In this document: piece after piece, positions 1 through 8,060 of the stretch
How positions within the stretch are numbered: the first letter of the stretch is position 1
Layout: every line of letters begins with the position of its first letter
Assembly: GCA_937899155.1 (NCBI GenBank)
Contig: CALDJM010000010.1
Coordinates: forward strand, 1 to 33,412
DNA length: 33,412 nucleotides
Direction of reading: 5' to 3'
DNA from: an uncultured bacterium
Lineage (GTDB): Bacteria; Patescibacteriota; Dojkabacteria; SC72
Position numbers and translations under genes: made by a program
The notes under the pieces: model-generated
Told to the model about the DNA's origin: nothing
Databases searched by the model: none
What the model saw: only the letters and a program-made list of their open reading frames with translations

Positions 1-629
1 CATAGTTTGCTTGTTTTATGATCGAATAGTTTGGCTGCATTTATAAGGGCTAAGTCCTCAGCACTATAATTTCTTGGCTCAAATTCTGTACCTCCTCCAG
101 GTCTATGCATATCAGTATACCCAGGAGGGCAAGGAGGAGGAGTACATCTAGGGGTAGGATCATCACATCGAAGGTCGGGATTCGGATCGGAAGTAGTTCG
201 GTGAGCACAAGCACAGTTTCCTTCTCCACTATCTGGCAACCACCAAGCAACATATGGCCAAATACATCTTGGAACATCACAGTCTGCACCAGACCTTTTA
301 GCAGGAGGATTATAAGGGTGAGTGTCAGTACACAATTCAGTACCTGGACACCAAGTATTGCTAAATACACACTGACAAGGTATCATCCCTCTCTTCAAAG
401 CACCATTTCCATCATAGCAACTTGCATGATTTGTATATGGAACTGTCTTGCAACAATTACAAGTACTACCCCCTTCACCTCCCCCCGCACTACTATCAGT
501 GGGAGCTACAGTCTTAGATTGATTAACTCTCCATAATAGATAACCACCACTACCACCTAATATTAAGAATAATATTAGAAATAATATAACCAAGGTCTTT
601 TTACTAGCTTTAAATCTAATATTACCCAT
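1..629 (-). CDS. N-terminally anchored Cys-rich surface protein (3' end outside window)
   Basis: Function unknown; probably a membrane-anchored extracytoplasmic protein. The ATG is at 629-627 and the frame stays open to the window edge, about 209 residues. The N-terminus has a short basic stretch (KASKK), one hydrophobic segment (about residues 12-30) and the motif GGSGGYLLWRVNQSKTVA at its outer edge. The rest is rich in Cys, Pro and Gly with no domain I recognise (pairs such as CNCC and CQC, about 15 Cys). The anchor is nearly identical to those of the two genes upstream (663-2384, 2409-4169), and 36 bp encoding it are identical in DNA to the copy at 4045-4080, so these are paralogues. No Shine-Dalgarno motif precedes the start. 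Whether it carries a C-terminal sorting signal cannot be seen. Confidence 0.8.
   Translation of the reverse strand, partial: MGNIRFKASKKTLVILFLILFLILGGSGGYLLWRVNQSKTVAPTDSSAGGGEGGSTCNCCKTVPYTNHASCYDGNGALKRGMIPCQCVFSNTWCPGTELCTDTHPYNPPAKRSGADCDVPRCIWPYVAWWLPDSGEGNCACAHRTTSDPNPDLRCDDPTPRCTPPPCPPGYTDMHRPGGGTEFEPRNYSAEDLALINAAKLFDHKTSKL
505..540. repeat. 36-bp exact repeat, copy A (anchor-coding)
   Basis: Positions 505-540 are identical to 4045-4080. Both encode, on the minus strand, the end of the N-terminal anchor (core LLWRVNQSKTVA). The third family member near 2262-2296 has a diverged version. The exact match suggests recent duplication or gene conversion between surface-protein genes. Confidence 0.9.
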
Positions 630-662
630 TACAAACCATATTATCTATTTAATATATATTAT

Positions 663-2384
663 CTATACCTCTTTTCTTTTTCTAATGATACTCCTAGTTG
701 GAAGATATGGTAAGAGCATACCAATACTCAATACTAATGTACCAACAACAATAATATACAACGATTTACTAGGTGATGCAGATGTACCTGGTAGACCATC
801 TTTACCTACACCACTACCTGTTCCTGTTCCTGTTCCCGTTCCTGTGCCTGTACCAGTGCCTGTATCACTACTAGGAGGTGTAACATCACCACCCGAAGGA
901 GGAGTTACTGTACCATCATCTGAAGGTGTTGTACCATCACTTTTTTCATAGTGAGCTGTCAAAGAGATATTCTTATTCACACCTTCATCTTTTCTAGGGT
1001 TAGCTGTAGCTAAACTACTAGTATCCTTAGCTCTTGTTGTAGTATCTATCCAATATGCAAACTTATATCCAGTATTAGGTGTAGCTTTAACAGAAGGACC
1101 TGATTTAACTGTAGTTGCAATAGTGTTACTACTTGGAGTACCACCATCCTTGCTTAATTTCCCATTACCTTCTGTAGCATATCTTAATGTATATGTTTGT
1201 TCTACTGGTGCTGTACTACCTTTTTTAAATACTGCTGTTATTGTCTTAGTCGTACCTGCTGCACCTGCCCTGTCATGCCTTCTTAAGTCGGAACTATCTT
1301 TTTGAGCTGTACTTTTCACACCATCAGGACTTGTAATCTGTATAGTCCAATACTGAAATACACACTCTTTATCCAATTTCGGTTCAACAGAGATTGGCAT
1401 AACATGCTCATTGGGGGAAGCTTCTTGATTTAAGCAACTACCTTTAGCATCGCCAGAAGTCAACCTTTCTTCATCAGGAGAAGCGCAAACCAGCATCTTA
1501 GTACACTCTGATGGTTGTGCTTTGTATACTACCTTTGCTTTTTTATCTATTGGTATATTTTCCCCATCATCTTTTTCGTATACAGCTGTTAGCATCAAGC
1601 TATATGAGTTTTCAACACACTCTTTATCTCCGAACACATCTATAGCATCTTTCTGAATTACTGGATTTGTACTCACAACATTATTAGATATACTCACCCA
1701 ATGTTTAAACTTAAAACCTTTATTAGCTACTGCCTCTATCTGAGATCCTTTCTCGTCTCGAGTTTTGAAGGTTTGTAATATTACATTATCTTTACTGTTC
1801 TCTTGAACCATTCCTACCTTCTGCTTGATAACCAACTTACCTTCTGAACTATTTAAAGGAAGATATCCTACAGAGACCTCCTTACATGTTCCAAATCTTG
1901 CAACTAGGCTCCCACTTTCTTTAAATACTGGTTCTTCTGCAGTACCCTTTGAATGTTCTCTCCTTACAATTATTGGATTTGTCGTATATTTCTGTCCTGT
2001 TTTAATATTCTCCCAGTACAAGAATTTTGATTCACCACTCCCTACAGCTTCTATAGGTATCCCTCTAGCACAAGAATTGTTGAGAGAGAGTCTAATTCTA
2101 CCATTTTCCCAATCCTCTTTGTATGTAACTGCTGGCGAATGTAAACCTGCTTGAATTCTAATATTCCCTTTCCCTGACGAAGCTGTTTTGTAGTATGGTG
2201 AAAAGTCAACAGTCTTTATATTATCTAAACAGTTATCTATTTGAGCAGCATCACTATCTGTTGGAGCAACAGTCTTCTCTTGATTAATTCTCCATAGTAG
2301 GAACCCTCCAGCACCACCAAACAACAGGAGAAAGACAGCAAATATTGCTATTACCTTCTTTGAAGCAAATTTTACATTAGCCAT
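663..2384 (-). CDS. Anchored surface protein with InlB-like repeats and LPxTG-like C-terminus
   Basis: A 573-aa predicted cell-surface protein of unknown ligand. The N-terminal anchor (residues 12-32) ends in GGAGGFLLWRINQEKTVA as in the two neighbouring paralogues. Residues about 60-480 hold roughly four degenerate copies of a divergent InlB B-repeat-like unit, recognisable by GYKFAYW / GFKFKHW followed by a strand ending in TAVYEK, TAVFKK or TAHYEK. A Pro/Ser/Gly linker follows with eight Thr-Gly pairs (508-523), then LPGTS (531-535), a hydrophobic helix (about 541-562) and a basic tail ending RKRKEV. LPGTS plus helix plus basic tail resembles a sortase signal with Ser in place of the last Gly. 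The stop is TAG. The gene lies 24 bp after 2409-4169, so joint transcription is likely. The domain names are by eye; a beta-rich stalk is the safest reading. Confidence 0.8.
   Translation of the reverse strand: MANVKFASKKVIAIFAVFLLLFGGAGGFLLWRINQEKTVAPTDSDAAQIDNCLDNIKTVDFSPYYKTASSGKGNIRIQAGLHSPAVTYKEDWENGRIRLSLNNSCARGIPIEAVGSGESKFLYWENIKTGQKYTTNPIIVRREHSKGTAEEPVFKESGSLVARFGTCKEVSVGYLPLNSSEGKLVIKQKVGMVQENSKDNVILQTFKTRDEKGSQIEAVANKGFKFKHWVSISNNVVSTNPVIQKDAIDVFGDKECVENSYSLMLTAVYEKDDGENIPIDKKAKVVYKAQPSECTKMLVCASPDEERLTSGDAKGSCLNQEASPNEHVMPISVEPKLDKECVFQYWTIQITSPDGVKSTAQKDSSDLRRHDRAGAAGTTKTITAVFKKGSTAPVEQTYTLRYATEGNGKLSKDGGTPSSNTIATTVKSGPSVKATPNTGYKFAYWIDTTTRAKDTSSLATANPRKDEGVNKNISLTAHYEKSDGTTPSDDGTVTPPSGGDVTPPSSDTGTGTGTGTGTGTGTGSGVGKDGLPGTSASPSKSLYIIVVGTLVLSIGMLLPYLPTRSIIRKRKEV
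816..863. repeat. In-frame 6-bp repeat encoding (Thr-Gly)8
   Basis: Eight successive hexamers encode Thr-Gly on the minus strand. Codons vary (ACA/ACT/ACG with GGA/GGC/GGT), so the tract is not a pure microsatellite. Gain or loss of units would stay in frame and only change the length of the stalk before the LPGTS motif. Confidence 0.85.
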
Positions 2385-2408
2385 ATTTTAATATATTGAA
2401 CAGTTTAA

Positions 2409-4169
2409 TTATTTAATCCTATTTTCTAATTTACTTCTTCTGTTTTCCCTTTCTCTTTCAACACTTTTTTTCTTTACAGAAGATACTGTATCGTAGATTG
2501 AGACATATGCTTTCTTAGGAAGTGTAGATACCCATGTCCAAGCCATACCTAACATTAGAAGAGCAACACCCATTATTACAATATTCTTAGTTTCATCAAA
2601 AAGACCTGTTTCAGGAACAGCTTCCCCAACAACGGGAGATCCACAGTCATCAGGACAATCTGCACTACTCTCACCATCCGTACACATACCGTCCCCACAT
2701 ACTGAAGGACAATCAACAGGACATTTATCTGGACCTTCATCTTCTGAACATATCCCATCACCACAGTTTACAGGACAATCTTGTGGACATGTCTGAGCAT
2801 TTTCACTTGGTGAGCATATATTATCTCCACACTTAGCTTTACAATCATTAGCACATGTTTCCGCATTTTCATCATGAGTACAGAACTTATCTCCACATAC
2901 TGCTTTACAATCATTAGGACATGTTTTAGCATTCTCATCGTGAGTACAGAGATTGTCCCCACATTTAGCTTTACAATCCTTAGCACATGTCTCTGCATTC
3001 TCTGGAGCTACACATTTTCCATCACCACAACCTTTACAATCTGCTGGACAGTTTGTCATATTTTCCCAAGAATCACACACCTTATCACCACATGCTTTCT
3101 TAAAGTTAGCTGTAATTATCATACTTGCCTGAACATTTCTATCTACCCTACTGCTCGTTACATGAGGACCTGAAGGAGTTCCTATAATTGGTGAAGACCA
3201 AGGTTTCGGAGGAACAGGACTTTGAACTGCCTTTTCAGACCAAGAAGCAAATTTGTAACCCGTCTTAGCTTTAGCAACCACTGATGGACCATTCTTCCCC
3301 TTCTCAACCTTATGAGGTCCAGCTTTATCAACAGAACCATTACCATCTGTTTTATATGTTAAATCATACTTAACAACAGGAACATCTTTTTTCTTAAATA
3401 CTGCTGTGAATGTTTTATTAACAGGAGTACCAACATTTGTATTAGAACATGTGTCTGTTCTTTTCGCTACACTAGCTGTTGCCTGATTACTATCCCCTTC
3501 CCACTTTACAAAAGTATGTGTTGATGCAGAAGTTGCTGTAACAACAGTACCACTTTTACCATTATCGACTTTTTGAGTTGCAGTACCTGTCAGAGAACCT
3601 CCACCACCAGTTGCTACTTTATATGTGAAGTTACAGAATGGTATCTGCTCTTTTCTAAATTTCGCTGTATATGTGGCATCTGAATCCACATTACTTATTG
3701 TCAGTTTCTTTTGGCTCTTATCACTTACATTTCCACCACCAGAGCCTTCCCAACCAGCAAATTCGTAGCCATTATTTGTATCTGGTGTTGCTGTTGATTC
3801 TGTACTATGCCCTGGTCTAACACTTTGTTGACCTGAAAGACTGATTGTTCCGCCAGTACTGGTATTAAATGTTATATGATACCTAGTCACAACTTTCCTA
3901 TATCTACAACAAAAAGAATCGTGATGAGGATATTGACAAATACCTGCAGTACCTTCATTTGGACAATTACCATTCGTCTTTGGATATGGCCCACCCCATC
4001 TACAATCTGCATCGTAATCTATACACTCTAACTTCTCCTCACTCGCTACAGTCTTAGATTGATTAACTCTCCATAATAGAAAACCACCTCCACCACCTAA
4101 AACTAAAAAGAATAATATTAGTAATATAACAGTACTCTTCTTACTTAAACCTACTTTAATATTAGCCAT
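2409..4169 (-). CDS. Anchored surface protein: InlB-like repeats, 7 Cys-rich repeats, VPETG sorting signal
   Basis: A 586-aa predicted cell-wall or envelope-linked protein. In order: N-terminal membrane anchor (about 12-31) ending GGGGGFLLWRVNQSKTVA; a Cys-rich stretch (49-89); three InlB-like beta repeats (about 97-174, 178-262, 267-358) with signatures such as GYEFAGWEG and ITANFKK; seven Cys-rich repeats of about 21 residues (360-509) with consensus CGDxxCxxxExxxxCxxDC; VPETGLFDE (518-526); a hydrophobic helix (about 529-550); and a 36-residue basic tail ending LENRIK. The PETG motif, helix and tail match those of the protein at 11822-12976. The start is the ATG at 4169 in an AT-rich leader without a Shine-Dalgarno motif. 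Each Cys-rich unit has four Cys and several acidic residues, so disulfides and calcium binding are plausible but not shown. Target unknown. Confidence 0.82.
   Translation of the reverse strand: MANIKVGLSKKSTVILLILFFLVLGGGGGFLLWRVNQSKTVASEEKLECIDYDADCRWGGPYPKTNGNCPNEGTAGICQYPHHDSFCCRYRKVVTRYHITFNTSTGGTISLSGQQSVRPGHSTESTATPDTNNGYEFAGWEGSGGGNVSDKSQKKLTISNVDSDATYTAKFRKEQIPFCNFTYKVATGGGGSLTGTATQKVDNGKSGTVVTATSASTHTFVKWEGDSNQATASVAKRTDTCSNTNVGTPVNKTFTAVFKKKDVPVVKYDLTYKTDGNGSVDKAGPHKVEKGKNGPSVVAKAKTGYKFASWSEKAVQSPVPPKPWSSPIIGTPSGPHVTSSRVDRNVQASMIITANFKKACGDKVCDSWENMTNCPADCKGCGDGKCVAPENAETCAKDCKAKCGDNLCTHDENAKTCPNDCKAVCGDKFCTHDENAETCANDCKAKCGDNICSPSENAQTCPQDCPVNCGDGICSEDEGPDKCPVDCPSVCGDGMCTDGESSADCPDDCGSPVVGEAVPETGLFDETKNIVIMGVALLMLGMAWTWVSTLPKKAYVSIYDTVSSVKKKSVERERENRRSKLENRIK
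2643..3092 (-). repeat. Seven tandem Cys-rich repeats (CGDxxC...CxxDC)
   Basis: The DNA encodes seven units of about 63-66 bp. Middle units are the most alike (CTHDENAKTCPNDC and CTHDENAETCANDC), which points to recent unit duplication. All four Cys and the GD of each unit are kept; outer units diverge at the acidic positions. Confidence 0.85.
4045..4080. repeat. 36-bp exact repeat, copy B (anchor-coding)
   Basis: Identical to 505-540 and encodes the same anchor segment in the 2409-4169 gene. See copy A. Confidence 0.9.
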
Positions 4170-4187
4170 TATTATTTTTAATATATA

Positions 4188-5333
4188 TTAACCAAAAATA
4201 TTCCTAATACTATCTATATTAACAATATCTTTTATTATTATAAATAGTATCAAAATTATCAAGAAGATAAAAGAGATATTAATAATCCTACTCTCTACCT
4301 TCTCATCCAATTCCTTCCCTATTATCCATTCTAGAAGAAGTATAAACACCCTACCACCATCTAATGCAGGTATTGGAAGAATATTAATCAATGCCAATGA
4401 CATAGAAAGATCAGCAATCATACCCAAGAAAGGTATTACTCCAAATTGTTTAAAGTAATCAATTACAAAATATATACCAACAGGACCAGACACAGAATTA
4501 GAAAGCTCACTGTAATCTCCTGTCTGCCTAGCTAAAGAGAACATCTCCCCCATTTTCTTAAATATTAGCTTAAAACTATTAAGAATATGTGCAAAGCCTG
4601 CAAAAACCTTATTATCTAGATATGAAAGAGATATATGAAAGTTTGGAGGTAACATAATCCCAATCTTTCCATCATCTGAAGTTGTCACATCATATTTATT
4701 ACACTCTTCTTCTACACAAACATCCAAGACCACTTCTTTATTCTTCTTGCCTGAAAGCATCTTAGCAACATCATCTGAAAACTCAACAGTTTTACCATCT
4801 ATGCTTTTAATTACACCCTTCTCTGGCATACCCGCTTTCTTTGCTTGACCATCTTCAATTAACTCCGAATACTCTACATCACCATCTCTAACTTTTGTAA
4901 CTCTTGCCCCTATTGGTTTAAAATCAGCAAATTCATTATTCAATATCAACTCCCAACCGTTAGAAAAAAGTACAATGTAGTAGATAGTTACACCTAAAAT
5001 GATATTCATGGTAACACCAGCAAGCATAACGATGATTTGTTGCCATTTAGGCTTCTTACTTAAATCCCTTCCTTTATCTTCTTTTTTAATTTCCTCCTTA
5101 CCAGGGTCTCCATCACCTAAAATCTTTACATAACCACCAAAAGGAAGGATTCTAATACTATACTCTGTCTCACCTATTTTCTTTGAAATTAGTTTTGGTC
5201 CAAAACCTAATGCAAATTCAAAAACTTTAGCACCTACAGCCTTAGCGGCTAAGAAATGTCCTAATTCATGAACAAATGTTAGGATGCCTATTACTAGCAA
5301 AAAAAGAAGAATATTTATGATGAAGGATGGCAT
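4188..5333 (-). CDS. rseP: RseP/MmpA-type site-2 zinc metalloprotease (M50)
   Basis: Intramembrane protease that cuts membrane-spanning regulators or leftover signal peptides. It has 381 residues and four hydrophobic stretches. The zinc site HELGH is in the first helix (His22, Glu23, His26), a PDZ-like domain spans about residues 130-215 (QAKKAGMPEKGVIKSIDGK), and the third ligand motif NILPIPALDGGRVF lies near the C-terminus. This order is typical of the RseP family. It is the last gene of the rpsB-tsf-frr-rseP run, 17 bp after frr, matching the common bacterial order frr-(uppS-cdsA-dxr)-rseP with the lipid genes missing. The start ATG at 5333 gives an N-terminus that leads straight into the first helix. 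The family assignment is firm; the substrate is unknown. Confidence 0.93.
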   Translation of the reverse strand: MPSFIINILLFLLVIGILTFVHELGHFLAAKAVGAKVFEFALGFGPKLISKKIGETEYSIRILPFGGYVKILGDGDPGKEEIKKEDKGRDLSKKPKWQQIIVMLAGVTMNIILGVTIYYIVLFSNGWELILNNEFADFKPIGARVTKVRDGDVEYSELIEDGQAKKAGMPEKGVIKSIDGKTVEFSDDVAKMLSGKKNKEVVLDVCVEEECNKYDVTTSDDGKIGIMLPPNFHISLSYLDNKVFAGFAHILNSFKLIFKKMGEMFSLARQTGDYSELSNSVSGPVGIYFVIDYFKQFGVIPFLGMIADLSMSLALINILPIPALDGGRVFILLLEWIIGKELDEKVESRIINISFIFLIILILFIIIKDIVNIDSIRNIFG

Positions 5334-5350
5334 GTTTTAGTTTCAAAAAA

Positions 5351-5896
5351 TTAAATAGCTAGAAGTTCTTTCTCCTTATCATCTTTTATTGTTTCTATCT
5401 CAACATTCGCATCTTTCACTACCCTCTCTGCTTCTTCCCTTATCCTATCCGCATCATCTTCTGAAAGTCCTGATTTCTGTTGCTCGTCAACACCTTGCAT
5501 GAATTTCTGTCTTACCTGTCTTACAGCAACTCTTCCATCTTCTATTCTTTCTTTCATAATTTTGACATATTCATGTCTTCTCTCTTCTGTTAGGTCAGGA
5601 ATTTTAACAATTACCCTGTCACCCTCTAAGATAGGGAGGAAACCTAGATTTGCAGAAGAAATACCTTTGGAAATATTCTCAAGTATTGTTTTATCCCAGG
5701 GCTGTATTGCTATACTTTTAGCATCCATAACACTGATGCTAGCTAAGTTTTTAACAGGAGATTGTGTCTCATATGCATTTACCAACACCTCTTCCACCAA
5801 CTCTGGTGTTGCTCTACCTGTTCTAATCTGAGAGAGGTCTTCTTTAACATGGTCTACACATTTTGAGATGTCCGTTTTGAATGTATTGATGTCCAT
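5351..5896 (-). CDS. frr: Ribosome recycling factor
   Basis: RRF splits the post-termination ribosome together with EF-G. The 181 residues match the usual length (about 185). Family signatures seen are LSQIRTGRATPELVEEVLV near the N-terminus, the stretch ISVMDAKSIAIQPWD, and the C-terminal run beginning ERRHEYVKIMKE. It lies 68 bp after tsf in the same direction. In most bacteria pyrH sits between tsf and frr; here it does not. The gap to tsf has no clear terminator, so the gene is probably read from the rpsB promoter. Start ATG at 5896, no clear Shine-Dalgarno motif. Confidence 0.96.
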   Translation of the reverse strand: MDINTFKTDISKCVDHVKEDLSQIRTGRATPELVEEVLVNAYETQSPVKNLASISVMDAKSIAIQPWDKTILENISKGISSANLGFLPILEGDRVIVKIPDLTEERRHEYVKIMKERIEDGRVAVRQVRQKFMQGVDEQQKSGLSEDDADRIREEAERVVKDANVEIETIKDDKEKELLAI

Positions 5897-5964
5897 ACTA
5901 ATATCCCAACTATATTAATATTGACATTGTATATTAAGTTGTATGAGATGTCTATATCAGGAAA

Positions 5965-6684
5965 TTACTTTTTACCCAATTCCCACAAAAGAATTCTTCT
6001 TATTGTCAAAGGCTCACCTATTCTCTGTGTTGCCTCATCTAACAAATCCTTTATCGTTTTACTCTCATCCTTAAACCACTTCTGCTCCAAAAGACATTTC
6101 TCTGCAAGATACTTCTTAAGTTTACCCTCAACAATCTTCTCAATCATATCCTTAGATTTCTTCTCTGATTCTAATTCTTTCTTGAATGTCTCCTCTAATT
6201 CCTTAATTACTTTTTCATCTACAGAATCTCTGGAAATGAACTCTGGTTTCATTGCCGCAACCTGAAGTGTAATTTCATGTACAAAATCTCTAAAATCATC
6301 ATTTTTTGAAACAAAATCTGTCTTGCAAGTAACTTCTGCCAAAGCCACAAGCTTCCTATCTGTACCGTGAACATATGCATCTATTACACCCTCAACCTTA
6401 CCATCCAAATCACCCTCAACAGGATTATCCCAACCCTTCTCCTTAATTATCTCAACTGCTTTCTCAAAATCCTTACCTGCTTCGTCATATGCTAACTTAC
6501 AAAGACCTATCTTTGCTCCTGTGAGATTCTTAAGTCTACCTATGACATCACTCCTCTTATTAATATATTCAACTGCTTTTCTCATATCCCCATCTGACTT
6601 AACCAATGCTTCTTTACACAAAGCCATACCTGCAGATGTCTTCTCTCTTAAATCCTTAATATCATTTATTGTTACTTTTGCCAT
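5965..6684 (-). CDS. tsf: Elongation factor Ts with two tandem UBA modules
   Basis: EF-Ts is the guanine nucleotide exchange factor of EF-Tu. The core is clear: the N-terminal UBA module (residues 9-45), the nucleotide-exchange motif CKTDFVSKNDDF (about 119-130), and the C-terminal segment ending RRILLWELGKK. The odd point is a second copy of the UBA module at residues 48-84, which aligns to 9-45 over 37 positions without gaps, with 14 identities by my count (both contain LCK, and KAVE near the end). Length is 239 aa. It lies 23 bp downstream of rpsB in the classical operon. Start ATG at 6684 with no Shine-Dalgarno motif. The EF-Ts identity is certain; the role of the extra module is unknown. 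Confidence 0.96.
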   Translation of the reverse strand: MAKVTINDIKDLREKTSAGMALCKEALVKSDGDMRKAVEYINKRSDVIGRLKNLTGAKIGLCKLAYDEAGKDFEKAVEIIKEKGWDNPVEGDLDGKVEGVIDAYVHGTDRKLVALAEVTCKTDFVSKNDDFRDFVHEITLQVAAMKPEFISRDSVDEKVIKELEETFKKELESEKKSKDMIEKIVEGKLKKYLAEKCLLEQKWFKDESKTIKDLLDEATQRIGEPLTIRRILLWELGKK

Positions 6685-6707
6685 ACAGTTCTATGTTCTT
6701 AAATTAT

Positions 6708-7844
6708 TTACTTAATTGCTTTTTTAATATCTTTTATTGATTTCTCACCCAAACCCTTAACATTCATCAAATCTTCATCACTCATACTCTCAAGCTGTCC
6801 AACAGACTTAATACCTGCAGCATCAAGACTCTTAAGAATCCTCACAGAAAGACCTAATTCGTCCATACCTTTCTTATCCTCAACCTTCTTGACCTCCTCT
6901 GCCTGCTCTACCTCTTCTTCAATATTCTTCTCTCTCTTAACGACCCTAACAACAGAACCCGTATCAGAAGATGTGATTTTGCCTTCTCTTAGAGCTTTAG
7001 TTCTTTCTTTCTCTTCTGCCTCCATCTTCAACTGTCTCTCCTTTTCTTCCTGTGCATCCTTTGACAACTTTGCTAACAAAGCCTCGTTATCTCTTCTTAA
7101 TGAAGTAATTGAAAGACTTCTCTTAGAACCTGTTACAACACTACCAAAAAGATTAACAAACAAAGAAATACTCTTGAGAGAATCATCGTTTGCTGGGATA
7201 GGATAATCAATTAAATCTGGATCACAGTTAGTATCAATCAAACCAATAATTGGAATACCTACATTCCTTGCCTCTTTAATTGCATTACTTTCAACCTGAC
7301 TATCTATTACAATGATAGCTTCAGGTAGCTTATCCATAAATTTAATACCCTGATACATCTTATTCAACCTCTCAATATCCCTTTCCAAAAGAAGAACCTC
7401 TTTTTTCACCAAACCAACACCACCCCTAGCCAACTTCTCCTCCATCTTTACCAAGGACTGAACACTCTTCTTAATCGTATCAAAGTTTGTGAAAAGACCA
7501 CCTGGCCACCTTCTGTTGATATAGAACATACCTACCTCCTCTGCAACACTCTGGACTATTGTTGCAGCCTGTCCCTTAGTTCCTACTATTAAAATATTCC
7601 CGTTCTGAGAATACTTCTCAAGAGCACTTAGAGCTTTCTGCAAACTCTCCAATGTCTTAACCAAATCGATAATATGCGTACCATTCCTAACTTCATAGAT
7701 ATATCTTTGCATCTTAGGATCCCATGCTCCCTTCTTATGTCCAAAGTGAGCACCTACCTTAAGCAAATCTAAAAGTTCGGGCATTTGAAAACTCTTATTT
7801 TCAGTCCCTGTTTTCTTTGAGACCTCTTTTTTGGCTTCTGCCAT
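6708..7844 (-). CDS. rpsB: Ribosomal protein S2 with C-terminal alphaCTD-like domain
   Basis: S2 is a small-subunit head/platform protein. Residues about 22-235 are a normal S2 (GAHFGHKKGAWDPKM, NRRWPGGLFTNFDTI, PEAIIVID, PIIGLIDTNCDPDLIDYPIPANDD). The protein is 378 aa against a usual 230-260. The extra part is a charged coiled-coil-like linker (about 255-325) followed by residues 327-378, which read like the C-terminal domain of RNA polymerase alpha: LGLSVRILKSL, then a helix-hairpin-helix ending KGLGEKSIKDIKKAIK. It is first in the operon, with a strong promoter 100 bp upstream and a leader hairpin. It is one of very few genes here with a clear Shine-Dalgarno (AAGGA, 8 nt before ATG). Confidence 0.95.
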   Translation of the reverse strand: MAEAKKEVSKKTGTENKSFQMPELLDLLKVGAHFGHKKGAWDPKMQRYIYEVRNGTHIIDLVKTLESLQKALSALEKYSQNGNILIVGTKGQAATIVQSVAEEVGMFYINRRWPGGLFTNFDTIKKSVQSLVKMEEKLARGGVGLVKKEVLLLERDIERLNKMYQGIKFMDKLPEAIIVIDSQVESNAIKEARNVGIPIIGLIDTNCDPDLIDYPIPANDDSLKSISLFVNLFGSVVTGSKRSLSITSLRRDNEALLAKLSKDAQEEKERQLKMEAEEKERTKALREGKITSSDTGSVVRVVKREKNIEEEVEQAEEVKKVEDKKGMDELGLSVRILKSLDAAGIKSVGQLESMSDEDLMNVKGLGEKSIKDIKKAIK

Positions 7845-7872
7845 ATACTTATTCCTTTCCTTTTATTTTAAT

Positions 7873-7912
7873 ATTTCTGAAGGGCATCTCTACCCAGGAT
7901 TGGTTCAGAAAT
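7873..7912 (-). promoter_or_regulatory. Leader hairpin upstream of rpsB (candidate S2 autoregulatory site)
   Basis: In the rpsB leader, 7904-7912 and 7873-7881 form a perfect 9-bp stem (ATTTCTGAA with TTCAGAAAT) around a 22-nt loop that contains GGG and CCC able to pair further. It lies about 30 nt before the ATG and outside the Shine-Dalgarno sequence. rpsB leaders of other bacteria are known to carry S2-binding structures, so autoregulation is a reasonable inference, but I see no match to a specific published motif. Confidence 0.55.
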
Positions 7913-7940
7913 ATATGAGATATATTAAATAACCGTTAGG

Positions 7941-7969
7941 ATTATATACAAAACAATCAAATATGGCAA
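7941..7969 (-). promoter_or_regulatory. Promoter of rpsB-tsf-frr-rseP
   Basis: -35 TTGCCA (7969-7964), 17-bp spacer, -10 TATAAT (7946-7941). The predicted start is near 7934, leaving a leader of about 90 nt. The long leader contrasts with most other promoters in this window, which lie directly against the ATG. Confidence 0.8.
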
Positions 7970-7983
7970 ATATCCAAAAACCA

Positions 7984-8060
7984 ACCTGGTCGACAAGTTT
8001 ATGCTTATTACAAAAGAGTTAAGCCGTGGTTTTTAAGGATTTTCAATCTTACTATGGGGG
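7984..8060 (-). repeat. 77-bp intergenic element, copy 1 (between radC and rpsB)
   Basis: This stretch and 11039-11115 have the same length and matching ends: CCCC then ATAGTAA at the left of the minus strand, and TGTCGACCAGGT (12 of 12 identical) at the right. The interior is only loosely alike. Both copies lie 3' of a gene with the 21-bp element (radC here, dprA there) and upstream of a promoter (rpsB here, topA there). The rest of the 292-bp gap 7845-8136 holds the rpsB promoter and leader; 8061-8136 shows nothing I can name. Confidence 0.55.

Noticed and set aside
816..863. Phase-variable microsatellite
   Set aside because: Units are six bases and synonymous codons are mixed, so slippage would not switch the frame and the tract is not uniform.
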